From Paraburkholderia sp. Tr-20389 (GTDB lineage Bacteria; Pseudomonadota; Gammaproteobacteria; Burkholderiales; Burkholderiaceae): a stretch of DNA of 64,000 nt. The DNA is taken from contig NZ_JAAGPD010000029.1 in assembly GCF_017104565.1 (NCBI RefSeq), forward strand, positions 78,028 to 142,027, in the 5' to 3' direction. A program made the translations under genes and the position numbers. The notes below the pieces were generated by a model that was not told where the DNA came from, made no database searches, and worked only from the letters and a program-made list of their open reading frames with translations. This document shows positions 1 through 7,735 of this stretch, one piece after another (the first letter of the stretch is position 1; every line of letters starts with the position of its first letter).

Positions 1-537
1 ACGCTGACGCGCGCGCTGGAACTCGGCCGCGCCGTGCAGAACGGCCAGCTGGGCAGCGTGCCGGACATGACCCGTTATCTGAAGGAGCACTGCGGGCTCG
101 CCGCGCGCGCGATCTCGGAACCCGGCGAGCTGGTTTCGGCGGAAGTGGATACGGCAGGCGGCTTCGATGTCGGCAAGATCCGCATTCAGTCCGGGGCGCA
201 CACCTACACGGTGATCTATCAGAACGAGTCGCTGCTCGTCTGGGACAGCAAGCGTGCACATCCCGTCGTGCTGGCGCCCGACAGCATCGCGTACTACGTC
301 GGCGGCGAAGGCCAGTCGATCTTCACCAACGGCGACCTCGTGCAGAGCGACGGCTCGCTGAATCCTGCCATCGGCAAGCGCCCCGTCACGCTGATCGCGT
401 GGCGCGCCGAAGCCGAGATCAGCAAGCCGGGGCTGAATCTCGACAGCTTCGTGCAGTTGCTGAACTCGCTCGGCTATCTCGGACCGTACGTGCCGCTCGA
501 CAAGCTCGCATCCATTCATCAGGGAGACGCATCTTGA
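1..537 (+). CDS. DUF917 family protein, C-terminal part (5' end outside window)
   Basis: The reading frame is open from the first base, so the gene starts before the window; about 178 residues are visible. The visible part has the C-terminal pattern of DUF917 proteins: an N-terminal helix ending in ALELGRAV, then a beta-rich domain with QNESLLVWD and an APDSIAYYV/GEGQSIFTNGDL stretch. DUF917 proteins pair with hydantoinase-type enzymes, and some act on thiohydantoins; the substrate here is unknown. Its stop codon overlaps the TTG start of the racemase gene, so the two are translationally coupled and probably act in one hydantoin or amino-acid-derivative pathway whose other genes lie upstream of the window. 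Confidence 0.75.
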   Translation, partial: TLTRALELGRAVQNGQLGSVPDMTRYLKEHCGLAARAISEPGELVSAEVDTAGGFDVGKIRIQSGAHTYTVIYQNESLLVWDSKRAHPVVLAPDSIAYYVGGEGQSIFTNGDLVQSDGSLNPAIGKRPVTLIAWRAEAEISKPGLNLDSFVQLLNSLGYLGPYVPLDKLASIHQGDAS

Positions 538-1259
538 CCGCGCCGATTCGCATCTGTGTGCTGGTGCCCGTCGCCACGTCGCAATACAACGACCGCATCC
601 TGAAGGCAATCACGCCCGTCGTGCCGCCCGACGTGCAGGTCGAGATCCGCAACATCACGAGCGGGCATCCCGATATCGAGAACCGCACGAACTGGCTGCA
701 GAACGGCATGCCCGTGGTCGAACTGGCGCAGTCGATCGCCAACGACGGCTTCGACGGCATCTGGCTGACCGACTTCGACATGTGCGGCGTCGAGGCCGCG
801 CGCGAGGTGATCGACATCCCGATCATCGGCGGCTTTCCCGCTTCGGCGTTCGCGGCCCTGATGCTCAGCCAGCGCTTCTCGATCGTCACGATCCTGCAGA
901 GCACGCTCGCGATGCAGCGCGCTCATCCGCAAACCTACGGCATTCAGGACACGTTCGCGTCGATCCGCGCGATCGATTGCCCGGTCGCACAACTCGACAA
1001 CATCGACGTGGTCGTCGTCCGCACGTTCGAGGCCGCGATGAAGGCGATCAAGGACGACGGCGCGCAGGCGATCCTGCTCGGCTGCACGGGTTTCGTCGAC
1101 GTCGCGAGCCGCGTGTCCACGCTGCTCGGCGAGGCGCTAGGCAGCTATGTGCCCGTGATCGATCCGAACCAGGCAGGCTTCAGCTTCCTGGTGTCGCTGG
1201 TGCGCATGCGCGTGCGGCCCAGCCGGCTGACGTACAGCAAGGTCAGTCTGCAGTCGTAG
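534..1259 (+). CDS. Aspartate/glutamate/hydantoin racemase family protein
   Basis: A 241-residue protein of the Asp/Glu/hydantoin racemase superfamily, which inverts an alpha carbon with two opposed cysteines. Both are visible: the N-terminal half has DFDMCGVEAAR and the C-terminal half has LLGCTGFVDV. Size fits the hydantoin racemase branch (about 230-250 residues). The TTG start at 534 is chosen because it gives a normal N-terminus (MTAPIRICVLVPVA) and overlaps the upstream stop (TTGA), a common coupling arrangement; an upstream in-frame start at 399 would lie deep inside the DUF917 gene. The pairing with DUF917 suggests processing of a hydantoin-like or racemic amino-acid substrate; the exact substrate cannot be read from sequence. 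Confidence 0.82.
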   Translation: MTAPIRICVLVPVATSQYNDRILKAITPVVPPDVQVEIRNITSGHPDIENRTNWLQNGMPVVELAQSIANDGFDGIWLTDFDMCGVEAAREVIDIPIIGGFPASAFAALMLSQRFSIVTILQSTLAMQRAHPQTYGIQDTFASIRAIDCPVAQLDNIDVVVVRTFEAAMKAIKDDGAQAILLGCTGFVDVASRVSTLLGEALGSYVPVIDPNQAGFSFLVSLVRMRVRPSRLTYSKVSLQS

Positions 1260-1287
1260 GCAGCGCCCTGCTGCTTCTACGCTTGAT

Positions 1288-1314
1288 CCGGCGCGGCGTC
1301 CCATGCCGCGCCGG
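1288..1314 (+). terminator. Rho-independent-like terminator after the racemase gene
   Basis: Perfect 10-bp GC-rich stem (CCGGCGCGGC / GCCGCGCCGG) with a 7-nt loop, beginning 29 bases after the racemase stop codon and followed by CTTTGCCTCTT. It probably ends the DUF917-racemase transcript. Confidence 0.7.
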
Positions 1315-1796
1315 CTTTGCCTCTTCGCCCGCGCGCGAAAACCACCCCTCACCACACGATCCGTTCCCCTTCCCGCTCGCTTCGTAGTGGACGGATTCGA
1401 CGCATCGCCACGTCCAAAACAGCCTGTTGGCCGGAACCGTCCAGCCCACCAAAATGCATTGGTCGAAATCGTCCATATCGACATTCGGCACGTCGGGGTT
1501 TTCCCGTTCCGACAAGGTTCGGCTCAATGGCACGACGCTTGCTGAGTGGGTTCGGTTGATTTCCAGCTGCTGATACCGATTGAGAGAGGGCCGTGGTGCT
1601 GTTGCTGTGGTTGTTGCCGTAGACGTCGATGTCGATACGTGGCGACCGATTGCTTCCAGAGAGAAGAGCGTCGCTTTACCCGAAACGGCGGTGATCGTCC
1701 GGCCTTGCGCCAGGCGAACCGCCTCGTGACCCGGCTGCCGCTGCCCATTCTCCGAGGAAAGGCAGTGGCGGCCCGGCAAGCGAGGAGTGTGGCCGC
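1315..1796. other. About 480 bp without a convincing gene
   Basis: Several short open frames exist on both strands, but none has the codon bias of the neighbours or a recognisable domain. A plus-strand frame from 1454 (MHWSKSSISTFG) ends after 39 codons. The stretch has lower GC than its surroundings and precedes an AraC-type gene that lacks most of its N-terminal domain, so it could hold the decayed 5' part of that gene. I see no clear promoter. Confidence 0.4.
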
Positions 1797-2354
1797 ATGG
1801 CTCGAACAGTCCCCTGCCGCGCTCCCCAAAGAAGACTTCGCATGGATCATTGCGCCACTACATTTGACATCCGTTGCCTGTCGCAAGACGCGATCGATTC
1901 CGCCTGGACGCCGGCGTACGCGAGCCGGTATGTCGCGACGCCCGGCCTGAGCGGCTTCCCGGACGACACGGCGGGTTCCGAACCGCGCGCGAACATGGTC
2001 GATCAGGTGCAGCGCTACGTGCAGACACATCTGTGCGACGACGAACTCTCCCCGGAAAGCGTGCTGAGCGCGCTGCAACTGCCGCGCTCGACGCTGTACC
2101 GGCTGTTCCAGCACGAAGGCGGACTGGGCGCCTACATCCGCCACCTCAGGCTGCGCCATGCAGCCGACGACCTCGTCCGTTATCCACACGCGCTGGTGCT
2201 GGATATTGCCTTCGGGCTCGGCTTCAAGAGTGCGTCGGTGTTCACGCGCGCGTTCCGGCGAGCCTATGGGATGGCGCCGCAGGAATACCGCGCGCTCGGC
2301 GGCAAGGAAGAGGCAGCGATGCCCAGCCTCGCGCCGGCGCAGCAACCGGCTTGA
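1797..2354 (+). CDS. AraC-family DNA-binding protein, probably N-terminally truncated
   Basis: The last 110 residues form a standard AraC/XylS double helix-turn-helix: SPESVLSALQLPRSTLYRLF is the first HTH, and DIAFGLGFKSASVFTRAFRR followed by YGMAPQEYR is the second HTH and family signature. It should bind promoter DNA. Typical members of this type are about 300 residues with a cupin-like or AraC-binding-like sensory domain; here at most 75 low-similarity residues precede the HTH. The start codon is uncertain (ATG 1797 or the later one at MDHCATTFDI). Either the gene is a decayed remnant, with its 5' part in the gap before it, or it is a short DNA-binding-only regulator. No target is evident. 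Confidence 0.6.
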   Translation: MARTVPCRAPQRRLRMDHCATTFDIRCLSQDAIDSAWTPAYASRYVATPGLSGFPDDTAGSEPRANMVDQVQRYVQTHLCDDELSPESVLSALQLPRSTLYRLFQHEGGLGAYIRHLRLRHAADDLVRYPHALVLDIAFGLGFKSASVFTRAFRRAYGMAPQEYRALGGKEEAAMPSLAPAQQPA

Positions 2355-2381
2355 CCGCTCGCGCGCCGCTCAGCGGCCTTG

Positions 2382-2837
2382 CTACTGGCCGCGCGCGTCC
2401 GCCTCGGCATCTGCTGCTAGAGGCGCACCCAGCACTTCGGAACACACCTTCAGAATATCGCGCCAGCTGACGATGCCCACCGGACGGAATGCTCCATCGA
2501 CGATGGGAATACACGAGATCGGGTGAGCGAGGAACAGCTGGATCGCTTCCGTCACATCGGCGTCAGGGCGCAGCGTGATCGGCTTGCGGCTCATGATCTG
2601 ATGCACGCGCCGGCTCAACGTGCCGATATCGCGCTGCGTCTCTACCACGCTGTCGATGAACGGGCTAAGCGCGCGCAACAGATCGCGGTCGGACACGACG
2701 CCCTGCAATGCCCGGTCTTCGACGACCAGCAGGTGATGGAACCCCGACTGCTCGAAAATATCCTTGACCGTTTCGAGCGTGTCGTCGAAGCCCACCGTCA
2801 CGACGCGCGTCGTCATCAGATCTTCTACTTTCATCAT
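2382..2837 (-). CDS. CBS-domain pair protein
   Basis: A 151-residue stand-alone protein made of two CBS motifs: the first covers residues 1-60 (MKVEDLMTTRVVTVGFDDTL ... GVVSDRDLLRAL), the second about 75-140 (IMSRKPITLRPDADV ... VGIVSWRDILKV). Such pairs bind adenine nucleotides or NAD and act as small energy or ligand sensors. No catalytic domain is fused. It is transcribed on the minus strand, divergent from the thioesterase gene at 3036, with about 200 bp between the starts. Conserved SDRDLL and SWRDIL motifs at the domain ends support nucleotide binding. The partner is unknown. Confidence 0.85.
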   Translation of the reverse strand: MMKVEDLMTTRVVTVGFDDTLETVKDIFEQSGFHHLLVVEDRALQGVVSDRDLLRALSPFIDSVVETQRDIGTLSRRVHQIMSRKPITLRPDADVTEAIQLFLAHPISCIPIVDGAFRPVGIVSWRDILKVCSEVLGAPLAADAEADARGQ

Positions 2838-3035
2838 TGAACTCTCTGTTCCTCGTGTGACGCGCGCCGCGTGGCACTGCGCGCGTCATTCCAATCGGTG
2901 CTGCCTTTCGACTTTTCCACTCCTCGTTTAACGGCAGCGAAGATGGAAACTCAAACCGAGGGGCCAGAATTGGGGCGTTCCTTCATGCAGAAGGAATGCG
3001 TAGCCGCCGCTAGCGGCTATCCCAAGGAGCAATGC

Positions 3036-3533
3036 ATGTTGACTCGCGAAGCAATCCCTCAAGTTCTGTCACGTACGTCCGCACTGCTGTCGACGGACAT
3101 GATCGAAGGAACGCCACAGAAGACTTTTCACCACGTCATCGATATTTATCTCAAGGACTCCAATGCCTTCATGAATACCTATTTCGCCCGCTATTTCGAA
3201 TGGCAGGGCATCTGCCGGGAACGCTGGTTCCATGAGTGCATTCACAACAATCTGCTGGCCGCAGGGGGCACCTTTATTACGAAACGCGCGCATCAGGAAT
3301 ATGTGCAGGAGACGTTTCCGTTCCAGCGCGTCGACTGCTACCTCAACACATTCCAGGTTCGGCAATGTTCGGCGTATCTGCTGTTCCGGTTCTGCGTCGA
3401 CGGGCGTCCCGTGTCGCACGGCTATCAGCAGATCCTGTTTGCCGGGATGGACAAGCGGATCCGGCGCTTCCCGGAAGGGATCATCGAGCGGGTCAAGGAA
3501 TATGAAGTCGTCCTGCCGCCCGTCACGAACTAG
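3036..3533 (+). CDS. Hot-dog fold acyl-CoA/acyl-ACP thioesterase
   Basis: A 165-residue protein of the 4HBT thioesterase superfamily. The N-terminal hot-dog helix with YFARYFEWQGICRERW is like that of the polyketide/enediyne-type thioesterases that release acyl chains from carrier proteins; a hydrolytic role on an acyl thioester is inferred. The ATG at 3036 is chosen because AAGGAG lies 6 nt upstream; longer in-frame starts would add a poorly conserved leader. The gene is convergent with the sensor kinase gene, and the two stop codons overlap by 4 bp. No PKS or fatty-acid synthase genes are nearby, so its substrate remains open. Confidence 0.7.
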   Translation: MLTREAIPQVLSRTSALLSTDMIEGTPQKTFHHVIDIYLKDSNAFMNTYFARYFEWQGICRERWFHECIHNNLLAAGGTFITKRAHQEYVQETFPFQRVDCYLNTFQVRQCSAYLLFRFCVDGRPVSHGYQQILFAGMDKRIRRFPEGIIERVKEYEVVLPPVTN

Positions 3534-4987
3534 TTGATCTCGCCCTGCCCGGCGCGCGAGCGCCGGGACCGTACCGGCGGATCGTGCGCTGCGCGGTCCG
3601 CCATCGAACCCGGCTCCGGCAGCCGCAGCGTGAAGGTGGTCAGCACGCCCGGCGTCGACGCGCACGAGATCGTCCCGCCGAACGCGTCACACACGCGCCG
3701 GCAGAACTCGAGTCCCATGCCGCCACCCTGCCCGTGCGGCTTGGTCGAATAGAACGGGTCGAAGATATGCGGCAGCACGTCAGCCGCGATACCCGGACCG
3801 GTATCGTTGAAATGGATCACGCAAAAGCCTCCGTCGCGCCCTGCGCTGATCGTGATGTTGCCCGAGCCGCTCGCTTCGATCGCGTACAACGCGTTCTTCA
3901 ACAGGGCGAACAGAACGAAGACGAACAGCGAATCCATGCCTGAGAACCGCAACTGCGGATCGATAGGAATGACGGAGACGCGGCCGCGCTCGCCCGGCAG
4001 GAACGGATAGCGATCCAGTGCCGAATCGACGCAATGCCGGACAGATTGCGGACCGAAGCTGCGGCGATCGACCCGGTCCAGCGTGAGTGACGCCAGCGAC
4101 ATTTCCACGACCGTGCTCGTGCTGTCGATCTGCCTGCGAATCGCGCGCGTGAGCGTCGGCAGTCTTTCCGACTGGCCTGGATAAAGACCATTCACGAGCA
4201 ACTGATGCCTCACGGCCAGCTGATAGCCGCGCAGGAGTTCGGGCAGCGCGTGACCGAGTTCGTCGGCATGCATGCCGATCACCTCGAGGGGCATCGCGAC
4301 CTCTTGTGCGACCGTCGCGGCGAGGAAGTACTGCCGCATCAAGCCGTGTCGAACGATGGTGACGGCGAGAATGCCCAGACTGATGGCGATGAAGATCACG
4401 CCGGGCGGATAGAAGATGTAGCCGTAATTGACCGCGTAGTCGCCTGCCGCAACGGAATACAGACACAGGCTGACGAGACAGAGGCCGAGCAGACGGCGGC
4501 GGTGACGCGCACGCGCCTGACGCCGCGACACGATCAGCAGCCACCCGCTGCGTCCGGCGAGCATCACCGTCTGCAGCACATGCACGGGATGCAGTCGCCC
4601 GGCCTTCGGATAATCGCCGAAAAAATGGCTGCCGAAACCGGCCACTACCTCGTCGCTCGTCATCAGCAGCACGGCCAGGATCACGCATAACGCATACGAC
4701 GCCATCAGCAGCGGTCGCTCGTCGCGCCGCTCGGTGAGTTCGATGACGAAGTGATAGAAGGTAGTGGGCAGAAACAGGATGAAGAAGTAGCCGGCCTTGA
4801 CCAGCAGCCCCGCGGTTTCGGGACTCGTCGCCTGGAACAGGAACGCCCACGTGCCCTGCCACGCAAACGTTGTCATGCACATCAACGCAAACGGCGCGGA
4901 CAGACGCGTCACGCCCTCCGTGAGCAGGACGTACACACCGAAGCCCAGGAACAGCGCGGATACGAACGCTGGCAAGGTCGAATACAT
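3530..4987 (-). CDS. Membrane sensor histidine-kinase-like protein lacking the phospho-acceptor His
   Basis: A 485-residue protein. Residues 1-215 hold about seven hydrophobic segments of the 7TM sensor type seen in CqsS/LqsS-like kinases. Residues 216-300 correspond to the dimerisation/phosphotransfer helix, but where the His of the H-box is expected the sequence reads TVAQEVAMPLEVIG, with Gln228 (codon at 4304-4306) in its place. The C-terminal ATPase domain looks intact: N-box LLKNALYAIEASG, G1 DTGPGIAADVLPHIFDPFYS, and a GGGMGLEFCRR G2 loop. It may therefore bind ATP and a ligand without autophosphorylating at the usual place, acting as a phosphatase or partner in a heterodimer. No response regulator gene is adjacent. 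Confidence 0.8.
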   Translation of the reverse strand: MYSTLPAFVSALFLGFGVYVLLTEGVTRLSAPFALMCMTTFAWQGTWAFLFQATSPETAGLLVKAGYFFILFLPTTFYHFVIELTERRDERPLLMASYALCVILAVLLMTSDEVVAGFGSHFFGDYPKAGRLHPVHVLQTVMLAGRSGWLLIVSRRQARARHRRRLLGLCLVSLCLYSVAAGDYAVNYGYIFYPPGVIFIAISLGILAVTIVRHGLMRQYFLAATVAQEVAMPLEVIGMHADELGHALPELLRGYQLAVRHQLLVNGLYPGQSERLPTLTRAIRRQIDSTSTVVEMSLASLTLDRVDRRSFGPQSVRHCVDSALDRYPFLPGERGRVSVIPIDPQLRFSGMDSLFVFVLFALLKNALYAIEASGSGNITISAGRDGGFCVIHFNDTGPGIAADVLPHIFDPFYSTKPHGQGGGMGLEFCRRVCDAFGGTISCASTPGVLTTFTLRLPEPGSMADRAAHDPPVRSRRSRAGQGEIN

Positions 4988-5527
4988 GATGCCTTATATG
5001 TGTTTCGCCGCTGATTGTCCCTCGGCAGGCAGAATCGGAAGGGACGAGCGGCAGGAAGTTCGGCAACGGCGGACAGCCTTTCGCGCCGGATGAAATCAAG
5101 CGACTCGCGTTCGTCATCAGCACAGCGGCGTTGTTGTTCTTCAGTCGCACCGGCCATCGTGTTCGGGCCAGGCTGTCGGGCGTCTTTCGGCTGCTGCTGC
5201 TCGTAGTGAACACCCCCGCGGTGCCACGATTCTAGCGCAACAAATCCACCTGATCCGCGAGCAACACGCCCCGCGCCACTGAAGATGCGTATGCGCCTTT
5301 CGGCCATTGACACTGCGCGCGAAAGCGGCATGTGCGGATCGCTCCGCAGCCTGAAGACGGCCAGCCGATGCGCGCTTTGAACGCACATCGGCGACACAAG
5401 CGCGGTGTCGCTCAGTGCGCGATGGGATCGAGGCCCGTCTTGCCGACGGCCGGTTGCGCGGCAGGCGAAGCGAGGCACTGCAGCGGCGCACGCGCCTCAT
5501 CGGGATGCTTCACCGATTGCATCAGCC
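4988..5527. other. Intergenic region, about 540 bp
   Basis: Separates the start of the sensor kinase gene from the end of the GntR regulator gene. I see no open frame with a recognisable product and no RNA gene. The kinase promoter must lie in the first part. Confidence 0.5.
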
Positions 5528-6232
5528 TTACTTGCTCAGCTTGCGGTACAGCTCGTTGGCGCGCGACAAATGCGCATGCATGGCTTCGGCGGCCGCGTCG
5601 CCGTCACGCTTCGCGATGGCATCGACGATGCGCTGATGTTCCGCCAGAGTCAGTTCTTCCGCGCCGGGCGCGCGAACCAGCGGGCGATAGTACTCGCCTG
5701 CCCAACGGAACAGCGACTCGACGATCGAAGGAAAGATGGGATTGCCGCTGATCTTGGCGATCTCGCGGTGGAACGCCATGTCGCGCTCGATGAACTCTTC
5801 GAGATTGACCATCGACGCCCGATGCTGCGCGACGCTCAATTGCAGCCGCGCGACGTCTTCTTCCGTGGCGCGTTCGGCGGCCATGCGCGCCGTGCCCGTT
5901 TCGAGGAAGAGGCGCGCGTGCTTCAGATGCTCCAGCATCTCCGGGTCCGTGCGCAGCAGATGCATCGCGCCGCTCGCGATCTGGCCGATCAGCCGGTCGG
6001 CTGTCGGCACGACGACGCGCGCGCGCTCGCCGTGTACGATCTCGACGATGCCCGAGCGTTCGAGCGTCTGCAGCGCTTCGCGCACGGCAGGCCGCCCGAC
6101 GCCGTAGATTTCCATCAGTTCCCGCTCGGACGGCAGCTGTGCGCCGGGCGCGATTTCGCCCGAGCGGATGCGCTCCATCAAACGGTCCACGACTTCCTGG
6201 TACAGCTTCCGACGCGGGATGATCTCGCCCAT
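5528..6232 (-). CDS. GntR/FadR-family regulator (NanR-like) of the apiose locus
   Basis: A 234-residue GntR regulator: winged helix at residues 5-75 (LPSERELMEIYGVGRPAVRE, LERSGIVEIVHGERARVVVP) and an FCD ligand-binding domain after residue 90 with the helical pattern HxxxAxxxGN seen as FHREIAKISGN. The ATG at 6232 gives the usual FadR-type N-terminus (MGEIIPRRKLYQEV); upstream in-frame codons would pass through the operator. A 19-bp palindrome sits 22 bp upstream of the start, and the same palindrome is in front of the MFS gene, so it probably represses itself and the apiose genes. The inducer is presumably a pathway intermediate. Confidence 0.85.
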   Translation of the reverse strand: MGEIIPRRKLYQEVVDRLMERIRSGEIAPGAQLPSERELMEIYGVGRPAVREALQTLERSGIVEIVHGERARVVVPTADRLIGQIASGAMHLLRTDPEMLEHLKHARLFLETGTARMAAERATEEDVARLQLSVAQHRASMVNLEEFIERDMAFHREIAKISGNPIFPSIVESLFRWAGEYYRPLVRAPGAEELTLAEHQRIVDAIAKRDGDAAAEAMHAHLSRANELYRKLSK

Positions 6233-6253
6233 TACATGTATGCGACAAGCTTC

Positions 6254-6272
6254 TGGTGTAATGACAATACCA
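6254..6272. promoter_or_regulatory. Predicted GntR operator, TGGT-N11-ACCA
   Basis: TGGTGTAATGACAATACCA, a 19-bp inverted repeat with TGGTGT/ATACCA arms, located 22 bp before the start of the GntR gene. It matches in arms and spacing the site at 11353-11371. TGGT/ACCA half-sites are typical of FadR-group GntR regulators, so autoregulation is inferred. Confidence 0.6.
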
Positions 6273-6345
6273 TACACCGATCGATCCTTGCGTGGAACCG
6301 TTTGCCTGATCAGACACGCTCCACGCCGCCCCGACATCGTTGCCT

Positions 6346-7728
6346 TCACATCGCTTCACGCCCCGCCTTGACCGCGCCGAAAAACGCAGCGCCGCCGATC
6401 TGCCCGCCCTTCAGCACGATCTCCAGCCCGTCGCGCCGCGCCGACTTCGACCACGCACGACACAGCGGTGCGCCAGGCGCGAGACCCGCCGCGACATTGA
6501 GCGCGTCGATACCGAGCGTGCTCGCCACTTCGCCCGAACTGTCGCCGCCTGCCACGACCACGCGCTTCAGCTCGACCCGATCGAGCAGATCACGCATCAC
6601 TTGCGCGAGCGCCCCGCCGACATTGCGCGCCGCCTGCTGTCGAGTCAAGCCGGCATCACGCGCGATCTCGTCGAAGCCGACCACGGCCGGATCGTCTGGA
6701 CCTTCCGCGCTGTGCACGACGACGCTGACACCACGGCGCAGCGCATCGGCGGCAACGCTGACCGCGCGCTCGATCTCGGCGCCGCCTGCTTGCGAGTCGA
6801 GCGCGCGTCGCAAATCGAGCCGCTCGACATGAACGCCGTGCGCACGCGCCCACGCAATCTGCGATGCCGTGACGGGCGAGCAACTGCCGCTCACCGCTGC
6901 GATCGCATCGACGGGACCGGCGACGGGCAGCGACGGCGTCGCGGGCAACCAGCCGCGCGAGCGCCAGTAGGCGGCCAGCGCATATTGCAGCCCCGACGAC
7001 GACGCGCTGAACACACCCTCGCCACGCTGCTCCCACACGAGCCGCCCCGCTTCGACCAGCGTTTCCTCATCGAGCACGTCGATCAGCGCAACGGGCTTGT
7101 CGTCGGCACTGAGCGTAGCGACGCGCGCAGCGCCCTCGCCGCCGCGCAACTGCACCATGTCGATCAGTTCGATGCGGCGCGACGTCTGCCTTCCGAGATG
7201 CACGCGCAAATCGGCTTCGTCCATTGGCGTGACGGGATGACGCGACATCGTCGGATGACGGTCGAGGCGATAGCCGATGCCGTTCACCGCGGCGAACAGA
7301 TTGCCGAACATCTGATAACGCTTCAGACGCGGCGCGCCGATCACCATTGGCGACCAGCGCGCGCGCATCGCGTTCACGCCGATGTCGATGGCCGCGCCGA
7401 TCGAACCAACCTCAGGCGATGAGTCGAACGTCGAGCACACCTTGTATTGCAGAATGGGCGCGCCGAACGCCGCGAGACTCGCGAACGCGGACGGCAGCAC
7501 ATCGCGCATCCACGCCGGATTGCGTCCGCGCGACGAACCCGCGAGCCCGACGCAGCGGACTCCCGGAAAGCGCGCGAGCAATTCGGGCGTCGGTGCGTCG
7601 AGACACAACACCGTCGGCACGCCCGCCGCCGTCATCGCCTCCATCGCATCCGTCGATCCCGTGAAGTCGTCGCCGTAGTACGCGAGCAGCGGTCCCGCCG
7701 GCAGTTCCGTTTGCGCTGAATCCGTCAT
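6346..7728 (-). CDS. oiaK: 3-oxo-isoapionate kinase (four-carbon acid sugar kinase family)
   Basis: A 460-residue protein of the DUF1537/four-carbon acid sugar kinase family. The N-terminal substrate domain begins with YYGDDFTGSTDAMEAM, the family signature, and the C-terminal nucleotide domain has VVAGGDSSGEVAS and LKGGQIGG. In D-apionate catabolism, kinases of this family phosphorylate 3-oxo-isoapionate at the 4-hydroxyl with ATP. It starts 7 nt after the stop of the RuBisCO-like gene, so both are made from one transcript with the oxidoisomerase gene and MFS gene. The ATG at 7728 is used because longer frames run back into the neighbouring gene. Assignment rests on family plus the complete apiose context. 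Confidence 0.83.
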   Translation of the reverse strand: MTDSAQTELPAGPLLAYYGDDFTGSTDAMEAMTAAGVPTVLCLDAPTPELLARFPGVRCVGLAGSSRGRNPAWMRDVLPSAFASLAAFGAPILQYKVCSTFDSSPEVGSIGAAIDIGVNAMRARWSPMVIGAPRLKRYQMFGNLFAAVNGIGYRLDRHPTMSRHPVTPMDEADLRVHLGRQTSRRIELIDMVQLRGGEGAARVATLSADDKPVALIDVLDEETLVEAGRLVWEQRGEGVFSASSSGLQYALAAYWRSRGWLPATPSLPVAGPVDAIAAVSGSCSPVTASQIAWARAHGVHVERLDLRRALDSQAGGAEIERAVSVAADALRRGVSVVVHSAEGPDDPAVVGFDEIARDAGLTRQQAARNVGGALAQVMRDLLDRVELKRVVVAGGDSSGEVASTLGIDALNVAAGLAPGAPLCRAWSKSARRDGLEIVLKGGQIGGAAFFGAVKAGREAM

Positions 7729-7735
7729 CACGTGC

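Noticed and set aside
1243-1779. Minus-strand open frame of 178 codons
   Set aside because: Covers the racemase terminator, has no recognisable domain and no coding-like codon bias; likely a chance frame in a gap.
3780-5213. Open frame of 477 codons antisense-shifted within the sensor kinase gene
   Set aside because: Arg/Ser/Ala-rich shadow of the kinase gene in another frame on the same strand; the kinase frame has all the domain motifs.
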